Assembly (NCBI GenBank): GCA_017428325.1
Contig: JAFRRA010000004.1
Span: 1 to 64,000 of the forward strand
Origin: Bacteroidales bacterium
GTDB taxonomy: Bacteria; Bacteroidota; Bacteroidia; Bacteroidales; UBA932
DNA: 64,000 nucleotides
Direction: 5' to 3'
Both the position numbers and the translations under genes were made by a program. Each line of letters begins with the position of its first letter. Positions within the stretch are counted from its first letter, which is position 1. Under the pieces are notes generated by a model. That model worked only from the letters and a program-made list of their open reading frames with translations, was not told where the DNA came from and did no database searches. This document shows, piece by piece, positions 33,249 through 41,786 of this stretch.

Positions 33249-33256
33249 TAAATTTG
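33249..33256 (+). promoter_or_regulatory. -7 box for the MFS transporter
   Basis: TAAATTTG, 8 bp before the ATG at 33265, which implies a leader of a few bases at most. It rules out the longer in-frame starts upstream. Confidence 0.5.
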
Positions 33257-33264
33257 CCCCCGCT

Positions 33265-34446
33265 ATGGCAGCACACGAGAAACTCTGGAACAGGAACTAC
33301 ACGAAGGTTATGGCGGTGAATTTCTGCCTTAGCTTCGCGTTCTACCTGATTACCCCGCTGCTTCCTGTCTATCTGAGCGATACGTTCCATTCCACAAAGG
33401 ATACAATAGGATTTGTGCTGAGCGGATACGCCCTTCTGGCCATTGCGGCAAGGCCTTTTTCCGGCTATATAGCAGACACATTCCACCGCAAGAAGGTGCT
33501 GGTGATATTCATCCTGGCCAATTTCATAATGTTCGGAAGCTATCTGGCGGCAAGCTCCCTGCTGCTGTTCGCCATTGCCAGAACCCTGCACGGAGCCCCG
33601 TTCGGAGCGGCTACCGTTGCCAACAACACAATGGCGATTGACGTATTGCCCTCTTCCAGAAGAACCGAAGGCATAGGGCTGTACGGCATCAGCAACAACC
33701 TGGGAACAGCCATAGCCCCTACCGTGGCCATCTTCATTTTCAAATGGACCGAAAGTTACCGGCTTCTGTTCTGGCTGGCCTTCGCCGTTGCAGGCATCTC
33801 GTTTTGGCTGGCCAGCAGCATAGATGCTCCAAGCAAGCACAAGAAACAGGAAAAGAGAAAGATTTCCCTGGACAGATTCTTCCTCATAAAAGGCTGGGCG
33901 ATAGCCCTTAACATCTTTATGTTCGGCTACTGCTACGGAGTCCTCAGCAACTATCTAGCCATTTACGGCAAGGAGAAACTGGGGATCACTTCCGGCACTG
34001 GAACATACTTTATGCTCCTTGCGGCCGGCCTCATACTCTCCCGATTCATTGGGGCCAAGTCCCTTCGCAAGGGCCGCCTTGTTGGCAATGTTGCGGGAGG
34101 AATCCTCATCTCGACTGTAGGTTACGCCATCTTCACGCTCTGGCCGTCCAACATAGCCTATTACGGCTCGGCGATACTGATAGGCCTGGGCAACGGGCAT
34201 ATGTGGCCAGGAATGCAGAACATGATAATCAACCTGGCTCCAAACAGCCGCAGAGCCACAGCCAACTCCACCATCCTTACTTCCTGGGATTTGGGACTTG
34301 GAGTCGGAATCCTGCTCGGAGGAGTTGTCGCCGAGCATCTGGGATATTTCGCCACCTTCCTTACTACAGTGGTGGCGCATATAATCGGAGTCGGCCTTTT
34401 CTTCCTTAACACTAAAGGCAATTACCGCCGCAATGCCTTAAGATGA
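33265..34446 (+). CDS. MFS transporter
   Basis: 393-residue inner-membrane protein with about twelve helices. MFS loop motif A appears as GYIADTFHRKKVLV after helix 2, and a similar but weaker RFIGAKSLRKGRLVG after helix 8. The layout is that of drug or sugar-phosphate exporters (YfcJ/AraJ-like); the substrate is unknown. The start at ATG 33265 follows from the -7 box 8 bp upstream. It is divergent from the short UvrA-like gene. If that paralogue is involved in drug tolerance, a shared promoter with an exporter would make sense, but this is inference. Confidence 0.9.
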   Translation: MAAHEKLWNRNYTKVMAVNFCLSFAFYLITPLLPVYLSDTFHSTKDTIGFVLSGYALLAIAARPFSGYIADTFHRKKVLVIFILANFIMFGSYLAASSLLLFAIARTLHGAPFGAATVANNTMAIDVLPSSRRTEGIGLYGISNNLGTAIAPTVAIFIFKWTESYRLLFWLAFAVAGISFWLASSIDAPSKHKKQEKRKISLDRFFLIKGWAIALNIFMFGYCYGVLSNYLAIYGKEKLGITSGTGTYFMLLAAGLILSRFIGAKSLRKGRLVGNVAGGILISTVGYAIFTLWPSNIAYYGSAILIGLGNGHMWPGMQNMIINLAPNSRRATANSTILTSWDLGLGVGILLGGVVAEHLGYFATFLTTVVAHIIGVGLFFLNTKGNYRRNALR

Positions 34447-34457
34447 TTACGTTTGCT

Positions 34458-34465
34458 TAAATTTG
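34458..34465 (+). promoter_or_regulatory. -7 box for the phosphoesterase/BaiN-like unit
   Basis: TAAATTTG ending 4 bp before the ATG at 34470. With the usual spacing, transcription would begin at or next to the start codon, so this gene may be leaderless. Confidence 0.45.
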
Positions 34466-34469
34466 CGCT

Positions 34470-35297
34470 ATGAGACTCCGTTGGATAATCAGAATCATAT
34501 TGGTGGCTTTTCTGGCTTTTTTGATAAGCGGCCTGGACTGCAGGCTGAAGGTAACCAACTATGAGATAGAGTCCGGCAAACTGTCTTCAGACCTTAAGAT
34601 AGTCCTTGTCTCAGACCTTCATTCCTGCTGGTATGGAAAAGGAGAAAGCAGGCTTGTCAGTCATATTGACAATTTCAGGCCAGATCTGGTCTTCCTGATC
34701 GGAGACATCTACGACGATGAGCGTCCAATGGACATTACCACAGAGTTTTTCAACAACATAGCCAGCCGTTACAGCTGCTGGTATGTAGTCGGAAACCACG
34801 AGGTCAAAAGCGGAAATCTGGATACAATCAAGACGATGGTCAGGAACTCCGGGGCAAGGGTTCTGGATAACAGGAAGGCAAGTGTTGTGATAAGAAACGA
34901 TACCGTTAACATCTGCGGTGTTCCCGATGTTACCGAAATGCTCACCTGGGACTGTGTAAAGAGAGCCGTAGATTCCCTGTCAAGACTCTGTGATACAAGC
35001 AAATATACAATACTTCTGCACCACCGTCCGGAACTGGTTGAAACAAATATGGAGTCTCCATACGATATGGTCACAGCCGGGCACTACCACGGCGGTCAGT
35101 TCCGCCTTCCGTGGATGAAGGAAGGTATATATGCCCCTGACCAAACTGGAGAACTCAAATACACTGGAGGGCTATATCCTTTCGGGAACGACAGGTATGC
35201 TGTGGTAAGCCGCGGCCTTTCCAGGGAAAGCACCCGGGTTCCAAGGTTCTTCAACCGACCGGAACTGATACTGATAACCGTTCATCCAAAGAAATGA
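34470..35297 (+). CDS. Membrane-anchored metallophosphoesterase
   Basis: 275-residue calcineurin-like phosphoesterase of the YkuE/LpxH-like type. An N-terminal hydrophobic segment (about 5-22) anchors or exports it. The dimetal site is visible: Asp and His in VLVSDLHSC, GD in FLIGDIYDD, GNHE in VVGNHEVKSG, a His in LLHHRPE, and GHYHGGQ. Substrates may be phospholipid or nucleotide phosphoesters. Its TGA overlaps the ATG of the flavoprotein gene by 4 bp, so they are coupled. The -7 box is only 4 bp before the ATG. Confidence 0.88.
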   Translation: MRLRWIIRIILVAFLAFLISGLDCRLKVTNYEIESGKLSSDLKIVLVSDLHSCWYGKGESRLVSHIDNFRPDLVFLIGDIYDDERPMDITTEFFNNIASRYSCWYVVGNHEVKSGNLDTIKTMVRNSGARVLDNRKASVVIRNDTVNICGVPDVTEMLTWDCVKRAVDSLSRLCDTSKYTILLHHRPELVETNMESPYDMVTAGHYHGGQFRLPWMKEGIYAPDQTGELKYTGGLYPFGNDRYAVVSRGLSRESTRVPRFFNRPELILITVHPKK

Positions 35298-36490
35298 AAA
35301 GCATTGCCATAATTGGAGGCGGAGCTGCAGGATGCTTCTGCGCAATCGAGCTCAAAAGAAGACTCCCAGATGCCGAGGTAACCATATACGAGGCTCAGGA
35401 CAGGCTTCTTGCAAAGGTTGCCATTACCGGCGGCGGAAGGTGCAACCTCACCAATTCCTTTCAGGATTTCAGAGACTCAGACTCTAACATAGAACTCCTG
35501 GAATATGTCTACCCTAGAGGCCATCGCCTGATGAAAAGGCTGTTCAACATCTTCTCCCCTGATGATACAGTAAGATGGTTCGAGAGTCACGGAGTTAAAC
35601 TTGTCACAGAGGATGACGGCTGCATTTTCCCTAAATCCCAGGATGCGATGGAGATTGTCCGCACACTTGAAAACCTCCTTAAGCAAACCGGTGTGGAAAT
35701 CAGGACAAATCACAGAATTGACATCATCACAGACCTTAAGGAAGATATCAAGGTTGTTACCACAGGCGGCAAGAAAACGGACAAAGGATACGCTTTCCTT
35801 GCTCAAACGGGCATAGAAATGACACCGCTCTGCCCTTCCCTTTTCACCTTCGAGCTCAGCGACAGGGCCCTTAAGTCACTAAGCGGAACCGTCGCTGAAC
35901 ACACGACCCTGTCAATTCCGAAGACAAAGTTCAAGAGCAGCGGTATCCTCCTTGTCACAGACTGGGGAACAAGCGGTCCGGCCACTCTCAAGCTCTCATC
36001 CTACGCGGCCAGATTCCTCAGCGAAGCAAATTACAAGACTCAGTTAACCGTCAACTGGATTTCAAATAATCAGGAAGAAGCCCTGGCAACACTGAGAAAG
36101 ACAATCGCTGAGAACAGGCTCAAGAAGCTGTCTTCCATCAATATAGAGGGTCTTACCTCAAGACTCTGGAACCATATCATAACCCGCGCTGAGATTAGGG
36201 AAGACATACGCTGCAGCGAGATTGGTTCCAAGCAGCTGAACAAACTCTCCACAGTTCTCACCTCAGATACGTACGAGATTACCGGCAAGGGTCGCTTCAA
36301 GGAAGAGTTCGTGACCTGCGGCGGAGTAAGCCTCAAGGAAATAGACCAGAACACCCTCCAGGCAAAAAAACATCCCGGCATTTATTTTGCCGGGGAAGTT
36401 CTCGATATCGACGCGATTACCGGAGGCTTCAACCTCCAGGCCGCCTGGACCACAGGCTACACTGTAGCAAGGGCTATTCAACTGGTTTAA
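35294..36490 (+). CDS. BaiN/HI0933-like FAD-dependent oxidoreductase
   Basis: 398-residue flavoprotein of the HI0933/BaiN family. The FAD Rossmann loop is [17 protein letters not shown] at the start, followed by the family signature [16 protein letters not shown]; the second FAD contact is [26 protein letters not shown] (in part). Family members have been linked to bile-acid or other ring reductions, but most have no known substrate. It overlaps the phosphoesterase gene by 4 bp, and its 3' end overlaps the convergent rubredoxin gene by 17 bp. Confidence 0.9.
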   Translation: MKSIAIIGGGAAGCFCAIELKRRLPDAEVTIYEAQDRLLAKVAITGGGRCNLTNSFQDFRDSDSNIELLEYVYPRGHRLMKRLFNIFSPDDTVRWFESHGVKLVTEDDGCIFPKSQDAMEIVRTLENLLKQTGVEIRTNHRIDIITDLKEDIKVVTTGGKKTDKGYAFLAQTGIEMTPLCPSLFTFELSDRALKSLSGTVAEHTTLSIPKTKFKSSGILLVTDWGTSGPATLKLSSYAARFLSEANYKTQLTVNWISNNQEEALATLRKTIAENRLKKLSSINIEGLTSRLWNHIITRAEIREDIRCSEIGSKQLNKLSTVLTSDTYEITGKGRFKEEFVTCGGVSLKEIDQNTLQAKKHPGIYFAGEVLDIDAITGGFNLQAAWTTGYTVARAIQLV

Positions 36491-36635
36491 AGTCGGATTT
36501 GGCAGCTCCGCAAAGCGGGCAAACCCAAGTGTCAGGAATGTCCTCAAAAGCAGTTCCTGGAGCTATTCCTCCGTCCGGATCGCCCTCTGCAGGGTCATAG
36601 ATGTAGCCGCATGGCTCGCACTCGTACTTTTTCAT
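36474..36635 (-). CDS. Rubredoxin
   Basis: 53-residue one-iron electron carrier, read directly from the sequence. The iron ligands are Cys6 and Cys9 in [12 protein letters not shown], and Cys39 and Cys42 in WVCPLCGA; the aromatic core and DxGIxPGT turn are present. Rubredoxins pass electrons to flavodiiron proteins and rubrerythrins in oxygen and peroxide reduction, and a flavodiiron protein is encoded at 60467. It is the last gene of the nfeD-SPFH-HAD-msrC unit, 21 bp after msrC. Its 3' end overlaps the convergent BaiN-like gene by 17 bp. Confidence 0.93.
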   Translation of the reverse strand: MKKYECEPCGYIYDPAEGDPDGGIAPGTAFEDIPDTWVCPLCGAAKSDFKPVE

Positions 36636-36656
36636 GATTCAAAGTGTTTTAATTGT

Positions 36657-37112
36657 TTATACTAGATTTTCAGATAGAATCCTCATCGCTGATTCCAGGT
36701 ATTCCTTGTCCGTTTCATCAAAGGTTCCCACTTCCTTGCTGTCTATGTCCAGCACCCCTATTATCTTGTTTTCCTTGAAAACTGGAACAACAATCTCGCT
36801 TCTGGAGAGGCTGCTGCAGGCAATGTGACCAGGGAATTCCTCAACGTCCTTTACAACCAGAGTCCTGCCTTCCTTCCAGGCTGAGCCGCAGACTCCCTTG
36901 CCATAGCCAATCTCATAGCAGGCAACCGGCCCCTGGAACGGGCCTAGTTTCAGGATATTTCCATCAACAATATAGAAGCCTGTCCAGAAAAAGCCCATAG
37001 TCTCGTGGATAAGAGCCGCGGCGTTGGCAAGAGCTCCCGTGTTGTTGTTCACGCCTTCCGTCAGGGCCTTCAGCTGAGGCAGCATCATCAGGTATTTCTC
37101 TTTCTTTTCCAT
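36657..37112 (-). CDS. msrC: Free methionine-R-sulfoxide reductase (GAF domain)
   Basis: 151-residue single GAF-domain enzyme that reduces free methionine-R-sulfoxide with thioredoxin. The three catalytic cysteines of the family are Cys65 (PVACYEIGYG), Cys75 (KGVCGSAW) and Cys99 (HIACSSLSRSE). Length is normal. It is a cytosolic oxidant-repair enzyme. It lies 4 bp after the HAD gene and 21 bp before rubredoxin, so the unit combines membrane organisation (nfeD/SPFH) with oxidative-stress functions. Confidence 0.92.
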   Translation of the reverse strand: MEKKEKYLMMLPQLKALTEGVNNNTGALANAAALIHETMGFFWTGFYIVDGNILKLGPFQGPVACYEIGYGKGVCGSAWKEGRTLVVKDVEEFPGHIACSSLSRSEIVVPVFKENKIIGVLDIDSKEVGTFDETDKEYLESAMRILSENLV

Positions 37113-37116
37113 AAGG

Positions 37117-37806
37117 TTACAGAACTTTCAGAAGTTCGGAAAAATGTTTGAGTCTTATAAGGTTCGGATGGTCATATTCCTCCACTCTCTCGTGCTCCCA
37201 AAGCAGGCCGTAAGGAATCAGTATGGCATTCCCGCCCATTTCCAGAACGGGAGCGATATCGCTCTTGAAGGAATTGCCGATCATGGCAAACTCTTCCGGC
37301 TTCACTCCGTTATGGCGGCAAAGACGCCTGTATTCCAGCGGAGTCTTGTTGCCCACAATCTCCACATCCTCAAAGAATTCTCCCAAGCCGCTTCTTGCAA
37401 TCTTTGCTTCCTGCTCCAGAGGATCTCCCTTGGTGAAAATCAACATACGGTATTTCCCTTCCTCCTTAAGTGACCTGAGGGTTTCCTTCACGCCCTCAAG
37501 CGGAGCCGCCGGGTTGTCAAGTATCGTTCTTCCGATGTTCACGGCATCCTGGATCATCTTGTCAGGAGCTTGGCCTCCACTGACCCTTACAAGGTTCTCC
37601 ACAAGGGAAATAATGAAGGCTTTGGTTCCATAGCCCAGGGAGTCCATATTGCCGCACTCGGTCTTGTACAGTTCCCTGTACATCTGGTCCATGGAGCCAT
37701 AGCAAGACAAAAGGCGGCAATAGTCTTCTACCGCCTTGTCGAAGTGGGACTGGTTGTCCCACAGAGTGTCGTCCGCATCAAAGGCCAGGAGCCTTACGTC
37801 CTTCAT
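37117..37806 (-). CDS. HAD-family hydrolase
   Basis: 229-residue phosphatase-type HAD protein. The nucleophile motif is LAFDADDTLWDN (Asp10, Asp12), motif II is IFTKGDPL, a Lys lies in GNKTPLEYR and motif IV is MIGNSFKSDIAP. The C1 cap is helical. Family members hydrolyse sugar phosphates or nucleotides; no substrate is assigned. The ATG directly follows the SPFH stop with no gap, and the stop is 4 bp before msrC, so the gene is inside the five-gene unit. Confidence 0.88.
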   Translation of the reverse strand: MKDVRLLAFDADDTLWDNQSHFDKAVEDYCRLLSCYGSMDQMYRELYKTECGNMDSLGYGTKAFIISLVENLVRVSGGQAPDKMIQDAVNIGRTILDNPAAPLEGVKETLRSLKEEGKYRMLIFTKGDPLEQEAKIARSGLGEFFEDVEIVGNKTPLEYRRLCRHNGVKPEEFAMIGNSFKSDIAPVLEMGGNAILIPYGLLWEHERVEEYDHPNLIRLKHFSELLKVL

Positions 37807-38796
37807 TTACTGTTTGAACAATTCCTTGATGGTACCGATAGAGCCGAGCAGGTTGGATGCTTCGTAAGGCAGGTAAACGGTCTTGTTGTCCTTGCCGGAA
37901 ACCATCTCCTTGAGAGTAGCAATGTACTTGTCTGCAAGCATATAGCTGGCCGGAGACATATTGCTCTCCTTAACGGCCTCGGCGATTCTGCGGATAGCCT
38001 CAGCCTCAGCGTTTGCCTGAAGCACCTTTGCCTCTGCGATACCCTGAGCCTGCAGGATCTTGGTCTGCTTTTCAGCCTCTGCACGGTTGATCTGGGCCTC
38101 CTTCAGACCTTCAGACTCGAGAATGGCCTTCTCCTTGTCTCCGGATGCCTTGAGGACCTTTGCACGCCTTTCACGCTCTGCCTGCATCTGCTGCTCCATA
38201 GCGTCCCTTACGCTGTTTGGAGGAGTGATGTCCTGAAGCTCCACGCGGTTGACCTTTACACCCCACTTGTTGGTTGCCTCGTCCAGCACTGCGCGCAGCT
38301 TGGAGTTGATGGTATCACGGGATGTCAGGGTCTGGTCAAGCTCCAGCTCACCGATTACGTTACGCAGAGTTGTCTGAGTCAGTTTCTCGATTGCATATGG
38401 CAGATTGTCAATCTCATACACAGACTTCATAGGGTCCGTGATCTGGAAATAGAGCAGCGCATTGATGGTTGTGGTAACGTTATCCTTAGTAATCACGCTC
38501 TGCTTAGGGAAGTCGAACACCTGCTCGCGGAGGTCTATCTTGTCGCTCTGGCGCATAATCACGTGAGCCATTCCGTCATAGCCTTCCACAACCTTGCGGA
38601 TATACACCTTCCTCGGCTTGTCGATTATAGGCCAGATGATGTTAATACCGGATGGCAGGGTAGCGTGGTATTTACCCAATCTCTCCACAATCTTGGTTTC
38701 AGACTGCTGGATAACCTTGATTCCGGACAGTACAATCAATACTACTATCACGATTACCGCGACAAGTATCAGCATTCCAGGTTCCATTCCAAACAT
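37807..38796 (-). CDS. SPFH/Band 7 membrane protein (QmcA/stomatin-like)
   Basis: 329-residue membrane scaffold. One N-terminal transmembrane helix (about 7-27) is followed by the SPFH/Band 7 domain (about 28-190; VYIRKVVEGYDGMAHVI, VFDFPKQSVITKDNVTTTINALLYF in part) and a long coiled coil rich in Ala and Glu (about 200-270). Stomatin-like proteins form large rings that organise membrane microdomains. Pairing with NfeD upstream is the classic partnership. The ATG is 30 bp after the nfeD stop. Confidence 0.93.
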   Translation of the reverse strand: MFGMEPGMLILVAVIVIVVLIVLSGIKVIQQSETKIVERLGKYHATLPSGINIIWPIIDKPRKVYIRKVVEGYDGMAHVIMRQSDKIDLREQVFDFPKQSVITKDNVTTTINALLYFQITDPMKSVYEIDNLPYAIEKLTQTTLRNVIGELELDQTLTSRDTINSKLRAVLDEATNKWGVKVNRVELQDITPPNSVRDAMEQQMQAERERRAKVLKASGDKEKAILESEGLKEAQINRAEAEKQTKILQAQGIAEAKVLQANAEAEAIRRIAEAVKESNMSPASYMLADKYIATLKEMVSGKDNKTVYLPYEASNLLGSIGTIKELFKQ

Positions 38797-38826
38797 AATT
38801 TTTTGTTTTATAGGTTATTATTCAAT

Positions 38827-39270
38827 TTACAAAGAGAGTTTCCGAACTGTCACGATTACGCTGTCGAGCTTGAGGATCTCCACCCTTGCTCCCAGCTCTA
38901 TAGGCTGGTCATCCACGGAAACCGCTTTCCAGTCGTCTCCGTCCACCTTCACCCTGCCTGCTCCGGTTGCGGGATCTATTGCCTCGGACACAATGCCCTT
39001 CCTGCCAATGAGAGCATCCACATTGGTCTTTACCTCATCCTTGCCTTTCTTGTAGAAAAGCTTTATGAGCATCGGCCTTATGAAGATGAAACTCAGCAGG
39101 GTAACCAAGGCAAATATGATAACCTGCCAATAGAAGTTCGCCCCCAGCGGAGCGGCTATACAGGCAGCTATCGCTCCAAAGGAGAAGCAGATTACCGCAA
39201 TACCGGTCGTAAAAAGTTCAAGGATAAAGAAAGCCAGGGCCACAATCAGCCAAACTTGCCACATTGCCAT
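38827..39270 (-). CDS. NfeD-family membrane protein
   Basis: 147-residue short-form NfeD without the protease domain. Three to four N-terminal helices (about 5-70) are followed by a C-terminal OB-fold (about 80-147; DALIGRKGIVSEAIDPATGAGRVKVDGDDWKAV in part). It partners with stomatin-like SPFH proteins in membrane microdomains. It is the first gene of a five-gene unit. A TATATTTA at 39299-39306, one base off the -7 consensus, may be its promoter, and a terminator of the upstream operon lies at 39322-39350. Confidence 0.9.
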   Translation of the reverse strand: MAMWQVWLIVALAFFILELFTTGIAVICFSFGAIAACIAAPLGANFYWQVIIFALVTLLSFIFIRPMLIKLFYKKGKDEVKTNVDALIGRKGIVSEAIDPATGAGRVKVDGDDWKAVSVDDQPIELGARVEILKLDSVIVTVRKLSL

Positions 39271-39321
39271 ATCGCGAATATTTTAAGGTTTCAGACTATA
39301 AATATACGAATTAAATGGAAT

Positions 39322-39350
39322 AAAAAAACGGCAGCCCAGACAGGCTGCCG
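39322..39350 (-). terminator. Terminator of the ilvE-vor operon
   Basis: An 8-bp perfect stem (39329-39336 with 39343-39350, loop CAGACA) is followed on the minus strand by seven T (39328-39322). This is a standard rho-independent terminator 24 bp after the vorC stop. On the plus strand it is also T-rich, but no plus-strand gene ends here. Confidence 0.85.
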
Positions 39351-39373
39351 CTTCCTTTTTGCCATGTTGCAAA

Positions 39374-39910
39374 TTACTTCACAAGGTCCATACCTGTCTT
39401 GATTGCCTCCTCGTTCTGAGGAATCAGGTGGTGGTGCCTTTCAGGAAGGGTCTTCTTCAGAGCCTTCAGGACGCTCTCTATCTGAACAATAGGATGAAGC
39501 TTAAGGTAGCTTCCCAGAAGGATCATGTTGAAGATCTTGATCAAGTTCATCTTGGCTGCAACATCCATTGCATCAACACGGTAGATATTGATATCAGTCC
39601 TTGTTGGAGGGATGTTGATTCCGTAACCGTCGTAGATGAGGGTTCCGCCAGGCTTTACCGTCTTCTCGAACTTCTCCATAGATGGCTGGTTGAGAATGAT
39701 GGCAGTGTCGTAAGTGGAGAGAATCGGAGAAGAAATCTCCTCATCGCTGACAATGACAGTAACGTTTGCGGTACCGCCCCTCTGCTCAGGACCGTAAGCT
39801 GGCATCCAAGTAACTTCCTTGCCCTCTATAAGTCCGGAATAAGCAAGGATCTTTCCCATGGACAGAACTCCCTGTCCACCGAATCCGGCAATTATAATTT
39901 CCTGTTTCAT
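39374..39910 (-). CDS. vorC: 2-oxoacid:ferredoxin oxidoreductase, gamma subunit
   Basis: 178-residue catalytic-domain subunit of the 2-oxoacid:acceptor oxidoreductase family (IAGFGGQGVLSMGKILAYSG, PAYGPEQRGGTANVTVIVSD in part, TLIYDGYGI). With the alpha, beta and ferredoxin-like subunits it forms a four-subunit enzyme that decarboxylates a 2-oxoacid to acyl-CoA and reduces ferredoxin. The ilvE gene at the head of the same operon points to branched-chain 2-oxoacids, but 2-oxoglutarate enzymes look alike. Cytosolic. It is the last gene, followed by a clear terminator. Confidence 0.9.
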   Translation of the reverse strand: MKQEIIIAGFGGQGVLSMGKILAYSGLIEGKEVTWMPAYGPEQRGGTANVTVIVSDEEISSPILSTYDTAIILNQPSMEKFEKTVKPGGTLIYDGYGINIPPTRTDINIYRVDAMDVAAKMNLIKIFNMILLGSYLKLHPIVQIESVLKALKKTLPERHHHLIPQNEEAIKTGMDLVK

Positions 39911-39921
39911 CTTACAATCCT

Positions 39922-40689
39922 TTATTGGTTAATGTCTTTGAGGTCCCCGATGTTGTAGAACGGGAACATGTTCTCTTCCATCCACTTGTTTGCATTGGCA
40001 GGTGTCTTCTTCCATCCGGAGTTGCAGGTGGAAACCATCTCCACCAGGCAGGCTCCCTTGCCGGCCATATTGTACTCGAAAGCCTTTCTGATGGCTCTCT
40101 TTGCCCTGTTGATGGCGGCAACGGTGTGGACGCTCTGTCTTGTAACATAGCAGGTTCCCTCGAGCTGTGCGGCGATATCCGCAATCTTCAGAGGATAGCC
40201 GTGAAGCTTGGCATCCCTGCCATAAGGACAGGTAGCGGTCTTCATGCCCAGAAGGGTCGTAGGAGCCATCTGTCCGCCGGTCATACCGTAAATGGCGTTG
40301 TTGATGAAGATTATGGTGATGTTCTCACCGCGGTTCAGAGCGTGGATAGTCTCTGCCGTACCGATGCAGGCAAGGTCTCCGTCTCCCTGGTAAGTGAATA
40401 CCATACGGTCCGGCCACAGCCTCTTGATGGCAGTTGCCAGCGCAGGTGCCCTTCCGTGAGCGGCTTCCTGCCAGTCGATATCGATGTACTTGTAAGCGAA
40501 CACTGCGCAGCCTACAGGAGAAACACCGACAGTCTTCTCTTCCATACCCATATCTGCAATAACCTCGGCGACGAGTTTGTGTACGACTCCGTGGCTGCAG
40601 CCAGGGCAGTAATGCATAGGCGTATCGTTCAGAAGCTCAGGCTTCTTGTAAACCAGATTCTCGGGTTGAATTATCTCTTTAATATCCAT
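39922..40689 (-). CDS. vorA: 2-oxoacid:ferredoxin oxidoreductase, beta (TPP-binding) subunit
   Basis: 255-residue subunit that binds thiamine pyrophosphate and an iron-sulfur cluster. The Cys motif is HYCPGCSHG with a further Cys in PVGCAVFAY; the TPP/Mg motif is YQGDGDLACIG followed by IFINNAIYGMTGGQMAPTT. It is where 2-oxoacid decarboxylation takes place. It lies 14 bp after the alpha-subunit gene and 11 bp before the gamma-subunit gene, all on one transcript. Confidence 0.92.
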   Translation of the reverse strand: MDIKEIIQPENLVYKKPELLNDTPMHYCPGCSHGVVHKLVAEVIADMGMEEKTVGVSPVGCAVFAYKYIDIDWQEAAHGRAPALATAIKRLWPDRMVFTYQGDGDLACIGTAETIHALNRGENITIIFINNAIYGMTGGQMAPTTLLGMKTATCPYGRDAKLHGYPLKIADIAAQLEGTCYVTRQSVHTVAAINRAKRAIRKAFEYNMAGKGACLVEMVSTCNSGWKKTPANANKWMEENMFPFYNIGDLKDINQ

Positions 40690-40703
40690 GACAATACCTC
40701 CTA

Positions 40704-41783
40704 TTACATCATTTTCTTGAGTTCATTAACTACCTCATCCGGAGCCGGGATGATTCCACCCAGTCTTCCGTAGTGGTTTACAGGAATGCGTCCGTTAACG
40801 GCGAGGCGGATATCCTCAACCATCTGTCCGGCGTTGATTTCCAGAGAAAGTATACCCTTTACCTTGTGGCTGAGGGCCTCGATCTCCTTGTAAGGGAACG
40901 GCCAAAGCGTGATAGGACGAAGCAGGCCGACCTTAATGCCTTCCTTCCTAGCATCCTCGATAGCCTTCTTTGCTATTCTTGCTGCGGAACCGAATGCGCA
41001 GATTGCATACTCGGCATCCTCCAGCATGAATTCCTCGAACCTTACTTCCTTCTCCTGGATCTCGGCGTATTTCTTCTGGATGCGGATGTTGATCTCCTCC
41101 ATCTTTGCAGGATCCAGCTCAAGGGAAGTGATTACGTTAGGCTTTCTGGTCTTTGGCCTTCCGGTAGCAGCCCAAGGGCACTCCTTGAGAATCTGCTCCT
41201 CGGTCCTTCTCGGCTTGAAAGGAGGAAGGACAACCTTCTCCATCATCTGGCCGATGACACCGTCTGAAAGGATCATTGCAGGGTTCCTGTACTTGAATGC
41301 AAGTTCAAACGCAAGATCCACAAAATCAGCAGTCTCCTGAACTGAAGAAGGAGCCAGGACTATCAGGTGATAGTCTCCGTGGCCACCGCCCTTGCAGCTC
41401 TGGAAATAGTCTGCCTGGCTAGGCTGGATGGTTCCAAGACCTGGGCCGCCGCGGCTTACGTTAACAACAAGGCAAGGAATCTCGCAGCCAGCCATATAGG
41501 ACAGGCCTTCCTGCATAAGGCTGATGCCAGGGCTGGAAGAAGAGGTCATGACCTTCTTTCCGCATCCGGCGCCGCCGTAAACCATATTGATAGAAGAAGT
41601 CTCACTCTCAGCCTGGAGAACTACCATTCCGGTGGTTTCCCAAGGTTTCTGCTCGGCAAGGGTCTCGAGCACTTCGCTCTGAGGGGTGATAGGATACCCG
41701 AAGTATCCGTCACAGCCGCAACGGATTGCCGCATGGGCAATGGCCTCGTTGCCTTTCATCAAAGTAATTTCCTGATCTGCCAT
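40704..41783 (-). CDS. vorB: 2-oxoacid:ferredoxin oxidoreductase, alpha subunit (VorB-type)
   Basis: 359-residue alpha subunit with the pyruvate:ferredoxin oxidoreductase N-terminal fold (MKGNEAIAHAAIRCGCDGYFGYPITPQSE in part), the pyrimidine-binding segment VLQAESETSSINMVYGGAG, TSSSSPGISLMQEGLSYMAGCE, and domain II at about 230-359 (EYAICAFGSAARIAKKAIEDA in part). It completes the enzyme together with the beta, gamma and ferredoxin-like subunits. It starts 3 bp after the ferredoxin-like gene stop. The substrate is likely a branched-chain 2-oxoacid, judged from ilvE in the operon. Confidence 0.92.
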   Translation of the reverse strand: MADQEITLMKGNEAIAHAAIRCGCDGYFGYPITPQSEVLETLAEQKPWETTGMVVLQAESETSSINMVYGGAGCGKKVMTSSSSPGISLMQEGLSYMAGCEIPCLVVNVSRGGPGLGTIQPSQADYFQSCKGGGHGDYHLIVLAPSSVQETADFVDLAFELAFKYRNPAMILSDGVIGQMMEKVVLPPFKPRRTEEQILKECPWAATGRPKTRKPNVITSLELDPAKMEEINIRIQKKYAEIQEKEVRFEEFMLEDAEYAICAFGSAARIAKKAIEDARKEGIKVGLLRPITLWPFPYKEIEALSHKVKGILSLEINAGQMVEDIRLAVNGRIPVNHYGRLGGIIPAPDEVVNELKKMM

Positions 41784-41786
41784 AAT

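Noticed and set aside
33232..33840. Extension of the UvrA-like reading frame by about 200 residues upstream of the ATG at 33231
   Set aside because: It is antisense to the MFS gene, has no UvrA similarity, and the -7 box lies right before the ATG at 33231.
37570..39402. 610-residue plus-strand open frame opposite the HAD, SPFH and nfeD genes
   Set aside because: Three well-supported genes occupy the other strand. The frame is a shadow caused by codon use and spans unrelated proteins.
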